The notes under the pieces are model-generated. The model saw only the letters and a program-made list of their open reading frames with translations. It was not told the origin of the DNA and searched no databases. Source: Dehalococcoidia bacterium (lineage in GTDB: Bacteria > Chloroflexota > Dehalococcoidia > GIF9 > UBA5629). From it: a stretch of 6,187 bases of DNA. The position numbers and the translations under genes are program-made. The stretch spans positions 1 to 6,187 of the forward strand of contig JAQTLG010000108.1 in NCBI GenBank assembly GCA_028715025.1, read 5' to 3'. Positions 1 to 6,100 of the stretch are shown here, one piece after another (positions within the stretch are counted from its first letter, which is position 1; each line of letters opens with the position of its first letter).

Positions 1-57
1 CTTGAAAACCGTTTTAGCTTCGTGCTAACGGGGGTTCGAATCCCGCCCCCTCCGCCA
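1..57 (+). tRNA. tRNA-Ser (UGA anticodon), 3' part only
   Basis: The 5' half lies outside the window. The anticodon loop is visible at 1-7 with anticodon TGA at 3-5, preceded by the invariant T at 2. A long class II variable arm follows: TTAGC (14-18) pairs with GCTAA (24-28) around a five-base loop, as expected of tRNA-Ser. The T arm has stem 30-34/42-46 and loop TTCGAAT at 35-41. The 3' acceptor strand CCCCTCC is at 47-53, the discriminator base is G54 (typical of serine tRNAs), and CCA is encoded at 55-57. It would read UCA and, by wobble, other UCN codons. One oddity is that T-stem position 31 faces 45 as G-G, a mismatch in an otherwise good stem. Identity rests on the anticodon, the long variable arm and the discriminator together. 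Confidence 0.93.
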
Positions 58-83
58 CCCTTCTAACATCGGGCTTAAGAAGG

Positions 84-665
84 CTACTCTTTGCTGATTT
101 CCGCCTCTATCTCCTTTCTCAACTTATCAACGTCCATGTTCTTGAGCGAGAAGCCGAGCAGCATCAGCAGCAGGCCGAAGATCACCAGGTAAACGGAAAC
201 GATGACGACCAACAGCACCGTCCCCGCTACGATGTTGGCCAGTATCAGGCCGCCCAGCAGCACGGAGATGATGCCGGTGACAAGTATCATCCAGGCTCCG
301 GGCAGGTACTTCCACTGGGCGATGGAGAAAACCAGCTCGAGTATGCCCGTGAGAAGAGCCCAGAAAGCGATAAAATAAACGATGATAACGCCTGCCAGCA
401 GCGGCGCGAACAGTATGGCGATACCCGCCAGTATGCCGATAATGCCCTCTGCAATCAGCCATGCACGGTCCCTGTGGGGCGGCCTGTTGATGATGCCCAC
501 TATCAGAGCGAATATACCGTCCAACAGAGCATAGATGCCTATAAACAGAATCAGCAGTTCAGCTGCTACCAGAGGATCCAGTATCAGCAAGACGATGCCC
601 AGGACAAGGGCGATCAGCCCGCGCAACGAGATCAGCCACCATCTTTTGACCATTGTCTCCAGCAT
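84..665 (-). CDS. HdeD/DUF308-family six-helix membrane protein
   Basis: This 193-residue, very hydrophobic protein matches the HdeD (DUF308) family in length and pattern. It has six predicted membrane helices at about residues 11-29, 34-57, 69-89, 92-115, 123-143 and 146-171. They are arranged as three repeats of a two-helix unit, each opening with an R/E/T-G-(I/L)-I segment (RGLIALVLG, EGIIGILAG, TGIISVLLG). The amino end carries the family's WW-x5-RG entry (W9, W10, R15, G16). The last 20 residues are a charged, probably cytoplasmic, amphipathic tail. In enterobacteria HdeD is linked to acid resistance, but most family members have no assigned role, and none can be given here. The start ATG at 665 is preceded by a strong AGGAGG (676-671) with five-base spacing. 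A second in-frame ATG at residue 5 is possible but less well served. The gene is divergent from the small membrane-protein gene at 752 and ends 26 bases from the tRNA. No clear terminator follows. Confidence 0.9.
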   Translation of the reverse strand: MLETMVKRWWLISLRGLIALVLGIVLLILDPLVAAELLILFIGIYALLDGIFALIVGIINRPPHRDRAWLIAEGIIGILAGIAILFAPLLAGVIIVYFIAFWALLTGILELVFSIAQWKYLPGAWMILVTGIISVLLGGLILANIVAGTVLLVVIVSVYLVIFGLLLMLLGFSLKNMDVDKLRKEIEAEISKE

Positions 666-695
666 TTCAACCTCCTATGGGAATACTCCAATCGT

Positions 696-701
696 ATTAT
701 A
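696..701 (-). promoter_or_regulatory. Candidate -10 element for the HdeD-like gene
   Basis: On the minus strand 701-696 reads TATAAT, a perfect -10 hexamer, which would put the transcript start near 689 and give a leader of about 24 bases containing the AGGAGG site. No recognisable -35 hexamer lies 16-18 bases upstream (the sequence there is GC-rich) and there is no TG extension. The AT-rich run also offers alternative registers. The assignment is therefore plausible but incomplete. Confidence 0.4.
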
Positions 702-703
702 TA

Positions 704-732
704 TTGTCAGCCCGTCACGCGGCTACTATAAT
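704..732 (+). promoter_or_regulatory. Sigma70-type promoter for the small membrane-protein gene
   Basis: TTGTCA at 704-709 (five of six consensus bases) is followed by exactly 17 bases and then a perfect TATAAT at 727-732. This is the best promoter in the window. Initiation is expected near 738-740, only 12-14 bases before the ATG at 752, so the message would have a very short leader without a Shine-Dalgarno site. It overlaps the control region of the divergent HdeD-like gene: that gene's candidate -10 (696-701) abuts this -35 element. Confidence 0.65.
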
Positions 733-751
733 GGTATATCCGGCCGACACC

Positions 752-871
752 ATGGATAACAAATTTATCAAGATAGCCGTCATACTGGTTATCGCCAGCT
801 TCATCATCGTGACAATGGTTTTCCTCATCATCGTGCTGGCTGTCCGGGGACCGGAATGGCTGGGCAAATGA
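752..871 (+). CDS. Probable small single-helix membrane protein (39 aa), hypothetical
   Basis: I do not recognise a family. The reading frame encodes 39 residues: a short polar start (MDNKFIK), an uninterrupted hydrophobic stretch at about residues 8-33 rich in Ile, Val, Leu and Phe, and a short tail RGPEWLGK. Lysines near the amino end and an arginine and lysine after the helix leave the orientation uncertain. Support for a real gene is its near-consensus promoter, third codon positions that are largely G or C as in neighbouring genes, and a fit between the divergent and convergent neighbours with no overlap. Weaknesses are the lack of a Shine-Dalgarno sequence and its size. The same frame opens further upstream (ATG at 731 or 653), but 731 lies within the -10 element and 653 lies inside the HdeD-like gene, so the ATG at 752, just after the predicted transcript start, is preferred. 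It ends 29 bases from the stop of the convergent synthetase gene. Confidence 0.55.
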   Translation: MDNKFIKIAVILVIASFIIVTMVFLIIVLAVRGPEWLGK

Positions 872-900
872 CGTTTGAATAGACCGGGCGCCGCGGCAAA

Positions 901-2346
901 TCAGCCGTGCTTGAGGAATTCCCCGTAGGTTACCATAGAGTCAAGCACCCTGGCCGCTTCGTCGGGCATGCCGTAGCAGATCATATTCTCCTTTGCGATG
1001 CAGCGCAGTATGTCCACATCGAGCCCACGCTCGCCGCGCGGCGTCGGCAGCTCTGCAGCTATAATGACGGGTTTATCGTATTTCCGGGATATGGCCTTCA
1101 TCTCGCGGAAGGAATTGGTGTATGAGTCGACGATGAATTCGAAAAACTTCTTTTTCTCTTCCTCATTGGTGGATAGGCCCACCCTGGCGAAGTGCGGGAA
1201 GGGCACGCCCAAGGTCAGTACGCTGTCGGTCTGGTCGCACCTGGCCAGTATATCCACCACCCTTGTGATATTGTCGGCCGATCCGGCCACCAGGTCCACG
1301 GGATTGTTGCGGCTCCACCACCCTGGCAGGAATGAGTCCAGCTCCTTGATCACATCCTCCGGCAGCTTGATAACGTCCAGGCCAAGCCTGGCGCACGCGT
1401 CCGCTGCCAGAACGCCCCAGCCTCCACCCAGCGTGGCGATGCCCACCCTGCGCCCGCGCGGTATGGGATGGCAGATAAAGCCGTAGCCCAGGTTCATCAG
1501 CTCCTGCAGGTTGTTGGCCCTTATTATGCCCGCCTGCCGGCTGATGCCGTTGAATACCTCGGCCGATCCGGAGAGCGCCGCTGTATGGGACCTGGCCGCC
1601 GAGGCGCCGGCCTCGGTCTCCCCGACCTTGATCATCACGATGGGCTTTTTCAGGCTGGTTTTTTTAGCTATCTCGAAAAATCTGCGACCGTCCTTGAAAC
1701 CCTCGATATAGCTGAGAATAACTCTGGTATTTTCGTCGCCCGCCAGGTACTCCAGAAAATCCTCGGTACGCAGGTCCGCCTCGTTGCCGATGCTGACCAG
1801 ACGGCTTATTCCGAATTCTATGGCCATGGCCCGGCGCGCTATGGTCAGTCCCACATTGCCGCTCTGGGAGACGACCGCCATCTCCCCATCCGGAGGAAAG
1901 ATCGGCGGCATCTGCGCATACAGTTTGGCCGAGGGACTGAGTATGCCGAAGCAGTTGGGTCCGATCAGCCTGAGGCCGCCCTGCCTGGCGATCCGCACTA
2001 TCTCCTCCTGCACCGCCGCTCCGTCCCGTCCTACCTCGGCGAAGCCCGCGGTCACCACGACGCCGGCCTTTATGCCCTTGGCGACACACTCCTTTATGGT
2101 GTCGACCATAGCCGGGGGCGGGACCACGATGATAGCCAGGTCCGGGACCTCGGGTATCTCTTCTATTGTGCTATATACCTTCAGGCCCAGCACCTCTCCA
2201 CCTTTGGGGTTGACCGGATATATATTGCCCTGGAAGCCGCCGGTACGTACATTAGCCAGGATGCGGAATCCCCATTTCTTAGTATCCGTGGATGCTCCCA
2301 GGAAGGCGAGCGAACGCGGCGCAAAGAAACGGTTGAAGTCAGTCAT
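901..2346 (-). CDS. ADP-forming acyl-CoA (acetate-CoA) synthetase, alpha subunit
   Basis: This 481-residue protein has the layout of the alpha subunit of NDP-forming acyl-CoA synthetases (ACD). These cytoplasmic enzymes convert acyl-CoA, ADP and phosphate to acid, CoA and ATP. An amino-terminal Rossmann-type CoA-binding domain (about 6-130) contains GAST (17-20), YPVNPKG (43-49) and ends in GPNCFG (129-134). A succinyl-CoA-ligase-like domain follows with SQSGNVG (160-166), SYIEG (212-216) and ARSHTAALSGS (251-261), whose H254 corresponds to the alpha-subunit histidine that is phosphorylated in the family. A third flavodoxin-like domain begins at GIATLGGGWG (302-311) and carries NNPVDL (347-352). 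The length is that of a separate alpha subunit; the ATP-grasp beta domain is absent and no beta gene is in the window. The acyl substrate cannot be read from sequence. The ATG at 2346 has AAAGGA (2362-2357) ten bases upstream. The gene is monocistronic as far as can be seen, divergent from the Yip1-family gene. Confidence 0.92.
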   Translation of the reverse strand: MTDFNRFFAPRSLAFLGASTDTKKWGFRILANVRTGGFQGNIYPVNPKGGEVLGLKVYSTIEEIPEVPDLAIIVVPPPAMVDTIKECVAKGIKAGVVVTAGFAEVGRDGAAVQEEIVRIARQGGLRLIGPNCFGILSPSAKLYAQMPPIFPPDGEMAVVSQSGNVGLTIARRAMAIEFGISRLVSIGNEADLRTEDFLEYLAGDENTRVILSYIEGFKDGRRFFEIAKKTSLKKPIVMIKVGETEAGASAARSHTAALSGSAEVFNGISRQAGIIRANNLQELMNLGYGFICHPIPRGRRVGIATLGGGWGVLAADACARLGLDVIKLPEDVIKELDSFLPGWWSRNNPVDLVAGSADNITRVVDILARCDQTDSVLTLGVPFPHFARVGLSTNEEEKKKFFEFIVDSYTNSFREMKAISRKYDKPVIIAAELPTPRGERGLDVDILRCIAKENMICYGMPDEAARVLDSMVTYGEFLKHG

Positions 2347-2407
2347 GAGCAGTCAGTCCTTTCAGAAAAATTGCGGCAGCGGATAACGGTCACATAAAAC
2401 AGCAGAT

Positions 2408-2436
2408 ATTTTAACACCACCGGTAGACTGTAACAA
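2408..2436 (-). promoter_or_regulatory. Promoter of the acyl-CoA synthetase alpha gene
   Basis: On the minus strand TTGTTA (2436-2431) and TAAAAT (2413-2408) are separated by 17 bases. They match the sigma70 hexamers at four and five of six positions. Initiation near 2401 would give a leader of roughly 55 bases containing the AAAGGA ribosome site. A GC-rich palindrome sits just upstream of the -35 element. Confidence 0.5.
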
Positions 2437-2444
2437 ATGGAGCG

Positions 2445-2456
2445 GCCCGGCCGGGC
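2445..2456. repeat. Perfect 12-base palindrome GCCCGGCCGGGC, possible operator
   Basis: The sequence is identical to its reverse complement. It lies between the two divergent promoters, nine bases upstream of the synthetase -35 hexamer and about 25 bases upstream of the Yip1-gene -10. Its right half with the next bases, CCGGGCAC (2451-2458), recurs exactly 40 bases downstream at 2491-2498, within another palindrome (GCCCGGGC, 2489-2496). The palindromes are visible in the sequence; an operator role is inference, and short GC palindromes arise by chance in GC-rich DNA. Confidence 0.35.
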
Positions 2457-2477
2457 ACGCTGCCTGATAGTGCAAAC

Positions 2478-2486
2478 TGCTATAAT
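2478..2486 (+). promoter_or_regulatory. Extended -10 promoter of the Yip1-family gene
   Basis: TGCTATAAT is a perfect extended -10 element (TGn plus TATAAT at 2481-2486). No good -35 hexamer is seen at 15-18 bases upstream, which is tolerated by extended -10 promoters. Initiation near 2493 would give a leader of about 27 bases that holds the GAGAGGG ribosome site at 2508-2514. The start point falls within the palindrome GCCCGGGC at 2489-2496. Confidence 0.6.
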
Positions 2487-2519
2487 AAGCCCGGGCACAC
2501 CGGGAGTGAGAGGGTTAGC

Positions 2520-3089
2520 ATGGAGATATGGAGAAAGCTGCTCAACCGTATGATGCGGTCCTCAAGGCTGGATTCCGGCTTCTTCGAAGAGATGGAAACC
2601 GAGGAGGACGCCCTGGCGCACGCCATCATGGTGGCCCTGATAGTCGGCGCGGCTACGGGCATAGGCCTCGGCCTAGCCGCCCTGATAGGAGGGGCGGGCG
2701 CCATCTGGTTCCTCTGGGGGCTGTTGAGCGGGTTCGTTGCTTCGCTGGCCGGATGGTACGCCTGGGTGCTGATCACCTTCTTCTGTGGCACAACCTTCTT
2801 GCGTGGGCCTGAAAAAGCCAGCCTGGGTGAACTGACCCGTACTCTTGGTCTGGCCAACTCTCCGGGCATACTGCGTATACTGGCCTTCGTCCCTATGTTC
2901 GGATGGATTATGCTGGCGCTGTCAGGCTTCTGGACGCTGGCCTCCGGCATAATCGCCGTAAAACAGACTCTTGAATTCGACACGGGCAGGGCTGCAGCCA
3001 CGTGCATCCTCGGCTGGCTCGTGTACATGGCCGCGCTTGTACTCGTATATATATGGCTGCCCTCACCCTATAAGATACCGCATCTTTGA
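2520..3089 (+). CDS. Yip1-family integral membrane protein
   Basis: This 189-residue protein resembles the bacterial Yip1-domain family, mostly uncharacterised polytopic membrane proteins. A polar amino end of about 33 residues, with an acidic stretch EEMETEED at 23-30, precedes roughly five membrane helices near 34-57, 61-78, 77-94, 116-147 (one or two helices) and 157-180. The family pattern is visible in the loop LRGPEKASLGELTRTLGLANSPGILRIL at 94-121, split here by the conserved proline at 115. It is also visible in the later AVKQTLEFDTGRAAA segment (146-160), where a charged linker leads into the last helix. No catalytic residues are evident and no function is assigned. The ATG at 2520 has GAGAGGG (2508-2514) five bases upstream, and an extended -10 promoter precedes it. 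It lies 47 bases before the AddB-like gene in the same direction with no terminator between, so the two may be cotranscribed. Confidence 0.82.
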   Translation: MEIWRKLLNRMMRSSRLDSGFFEEMETEEDALAHAIMVALIVGAATGIGLGLAALIGGAGAIWFLWGLLSGFVASLAGWYAWVLITFFCGTTFLRGPEKASLGELTRTLGLANSPGILRILAFVPMFGWIMLALSGFWTLASGIIAVKQTLEFDTGRAAATCILGWLVYMAALVLVYIWLPSPYKIPHL

Positions 3090-3125
3090 CATCCTTCATC
3101 CGTGAGGCGCTGGAAATCTGCAGAT

Positions 3126-3130
3126 AGGGA
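3126..3130 (+). promoter_or_regulatory. Ribosome binding site setting a TTG start for the nuclease gene
   Basis: AGGGA at 3126-3130 lies six bases before TTG at 3137. The frame is closed by TAG at 3125-3127, so no ATG start exists upstream. The first in-frame ATG (3236) would delete the conserved strand VIVPTTYAG near residue 19. The ribosome site therefore supports the TTG. Confidence 0.6.
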
Positions 3131-3136
3131 CAGTCC

Positions 3137-6100
3137 TTGTTAAACACACTCGTTAAGAAATATAAAAAGGGCGATCTTTCCCCTCTTACGGTCATCGTGC
3201 CCACCACCTATGCCGGCCTTTCCCTGCGCCGCAGGATGGCTGAGGATAGGGGGCTGGTCAACGTCCGCTTTATGGCCCTGCCCCGCCTGGCCGAATATTT
3301 AGGCGCGCCTTCGCTGGCAGCGCAGGGCAAATCGCCGCTCACGCCGATGATCCGGCTGGCGGCCGTCAGGCATTTCGCCCGCGAAATGGCGGCCAGACCG
3401 CCCCTGGGCGCTGTGTCGCTTCACCCGCAGTTCCACCTGTATCTACGGCAGACTTTCAGCGAATTTAATAGACTATCTGAGAGCGATTTACACGGCCTGG
3501 AGGCCTCCGGAGAGGTGGTTCGCCAGGTCGTTGACTGGTACAGGAAATATATTAATCGACTAACGCCGTTTTACACGCGTGAGGAGCTCTACCGCGCAGC
3601 CTCCTCAGCCGTAAAGGACGGAACAGCGGTCGGAGCACTGCGCGACCTGGGCTTCATCGTCTTCTACGGTATGCCCCGCTTCACGCGCTCCGAGAGGGAC
3701 CTCATTACGGGGCTGGCGCGGGCCGGGCTGTGCGAGGTCGTTCTTCCTATCATAGGGGAAGCGGAGGCCGATAGGCCGGCGATGTTAGAGGCCCAAAAGC
3801 TGAAGACGTGCGAGGTGCCTGTGCAAACACACCCATCCTTCGGAAATGGAGTCGCGGGCGCAAGCCATATGCTGGTTTCGCCCAGCGCGACCGAAGAGGT
3901 GCGCTGGATAGTCCGTTGTATCATGCAGGACGCCGGGGCAGGCCTGCCCTTCCACCGCACGGCCGTGCTTTACCGCAACACAGATCCCTATGCATCCATT
4001 ATCGAAAGCCAGTTTGCCGCAGCCGGCATCCCGCTTTCCGGGCCCGACCCCGGAACGCTGCGTGATACTCCGGCGGGCAGGCTGCTGACCGGCCTGCTGG
4101 ACGTGCTGGCCGGCGACCTCGACCGTGCCCGCCTGATGCACTGGATCGCCGAAGCGCCTGTGAGCGCGAAACAGGGACTCTACCCGGCATCGTCCGAGCT
4201 GGTCCGCTGGGAGGTGATATCCCAGGAGGCCGGCATCGTCTCAGGGCGGCGATCCTGGGTTGAGCGGCTGGCCGGTTACATTGATAGCAAAAAGGCCGAG
4301 TTGCATGACCTGCGGTCGGACGAGGAGGCCAGCCCGGCCCGCATCGCGGGCAGAGAAGGACAGGTACAATCCGCAGCCAGACTGCTGGAATTCGTCGGCG
4401 AAGTTGCTTCCCAGAAGCCGCCTGCAGAGGGCAGGCCCTGGAGCGAGTTCGCGGACTGGGCGCTGGCCATGCTGAAGAAGTTCGCGCACAGGCCGGATAA
4501 ATGGCCCGAAACAGACCGGGAGTCTCTTGAGCGCGTGTGTGAAACCATCGGCGACATGAGAGGGCTGGACACCATCGAGGACGGCACAACCCTGGCCTCA
4601 TTCCGCCAGATGCTGGACGATATGCTGGCCGCGGCGGCCGATAAACCGGGCAAGGTAGGAAAGGGTGTCTTCGCCGCCCCTCTCAAGATGGCCCAGTGCA
4701 TGGATTTCGATACCGTTTACATCATGGGCATGGCGGAGGGCGCCTTTCCCCCGGCCAACGCCGACGACGCCGTGTTGCCCGACTCCGTGCGGGCCTCGCT
4801 GGATATGGAAGAAACCCTGCCACTGAGGTCTGAGCGCAGGATGGAGGAGCGCAGGCTTTTCCTCGAGGCGCTGGCCTCGGGGCAGAAGCGCATCCTATCC
4901 TGCTGCAAAGCAACGGCCTCCAATGAGCGCTCTCAGTATCCTTCGCCGTGGTTCGTAGCCGCGGCCTCGGCGCTGAACGGCAGCCCCTTGAGCACGTCAG
5001 CGCTGGAAAAGATGGGCAGCTGTTCCTGGCTGACCATCGTACAATCGCCCCGGCACGGGCTGAAGCTGGCAGAGGGCACATCCTTCGCCGATGAGCGGGA
5101 TTACGAAATGAGCAGCCTGGCGCGCTGGCATGATGCGGACAGGCCGGTCCGGGACCACTTCCTCAATCCGCCGGGCAGCGCCGGCAGGCGCGTCCTGGAC
5201 ATGGAGGACGCCCGCAACAGCCCCCGCTTTACCGCCTGGGACGGCAACCTGACCGGGGCCAGGCAGGTCAGCCAAAGGCTGCGCATAGTGGACGGCGCCG
5301 CTTTTTCCGCCACGCGGCTGGAGAAATGGGCCGGCTGTCCCTTTAAATATTTTCTGGAGAACATCCTCAATATAGCTGTGCTCGATCCCCCCGAGGAGCT
5401 GCTGGAGATCGATCCCATGGAGCGGGGCTCGCTGCTGCACAGGGTGCTTGAGAGGTTTCACAATGAGTGCTCATCCGCCGGGATCGTGCCGGCCCACGGC
5501 GCCCCCTGGCAGAAAAAGCATCTGGCTTTGCTCACCGGCATCGCCATGGATGAATTCGAGGATGCAGGCAGGCGCGGCGTCACCGGCCATCCCCTGCTCT
5601 GGCAGGCGGCTCAAACCGAGATGCTGCACGATCTTTCCGTTTTCCTGCAGGAGGACAACGCGCTGCGCGCCTGTAACGTTTCAAAACCCGAGTATGCCGA
5701 GTACAGCTTCGGCATAGACGGCGATGCAAGGTCCCACGCCGCGCCCCGCGTGCGGCTGGCAGGGGGACTCACCATCAGCTTCCGCGGCAAGATAGACCGC
5801 ATCGATTTCAATCCGGGCCGCAGCAGGGCCTGGGTGATCGATTACAAGACCGGCAGGGCGCGCAACCTGGATGTGTTCAAAAAGGACATGCTGATCGGCG
5901 GCACGCTACTGCAGCTGCCGGTCTACGCCCTCGCACTGCGCGCCGGTATGGACGAGGATTGTGTGATCGAGGCCATGTACTGGTACAACACGGGCCGCGG
6001 GGGCTTCAGGCGCATGGAGGTTCCGCTGGCAGAGGTCGAAAACAGATTCAGGGAGTGCCTGGACGTGATCATAAGCAGCATAGCCGCCGGCATGTTTGTG

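Noticed and set aside
59..83. CCTTCT...AGAAGG inverted repeat between the tRNA and the HdeD-like gene as a terminator
   Set aside because: The stem is only six pairs with a 13-base loop and no proper T run on either side, so it does not qualify as an intrinsic terminator.
1..83. tRNA 3' end as an integration site of a mobile element
   Set aside because: No integrase gene, no second copy of the tRNA 3' end and no change in base composition are seen in the window.
653..871. Longer 72-codon version of the small membrane protein starting at 653
   Set aside because: Its first part overlaps the HdeD-like gene and the promoter hexamers at 704-732, and the extra residues look like translated non-coding DNA. 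The ATG at 752 fits the predicted transcript start.
872..900. Bidirectional terminator between the convergent small gene and the synthetase gene
   Set aside because: The 29-base gap contains a short GCCGCGGC palindrome but no stable stem with a T run on either strand.
1468..2397. Long open frame (309 codons) on the + strand antisense to the acyl-CoA synthetase gene
   Set aside because: It lies opposite a gene with clear family motifs throughout, its translation shows no recognisable domain, and no ribosome site precedes it. GC-rich codon use on one strand commonly leaves such frames open on the other.
3070..3075. TATAAG as a -10 element for the AddB-like gene
   Set aside because: It is within the end of the Yip1-family gene, with no -35 hexamer at 16-18 bases and no TG extension.
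3137..3166. TTGTTA-18-TATAAA promoter-like arrangement at the start of the AddB-like gene
   Set aside because: It lies within the first ten codons of the gene, and the next in-frame ATG would remove a conserved strand. The AT-rich stretch is better explained by the Lys/Tyr-rich start (KKYKK).
3999..4601. 200-codon open frame on the - strand, with several shorter ones across 3664-5811
   Set aside because: All are antisense or out of frame to the continuous AddB-like frame, and their Arg-, Pro- and Ala-rich translations are typical of shadow frames in GC-rich coding DNA.
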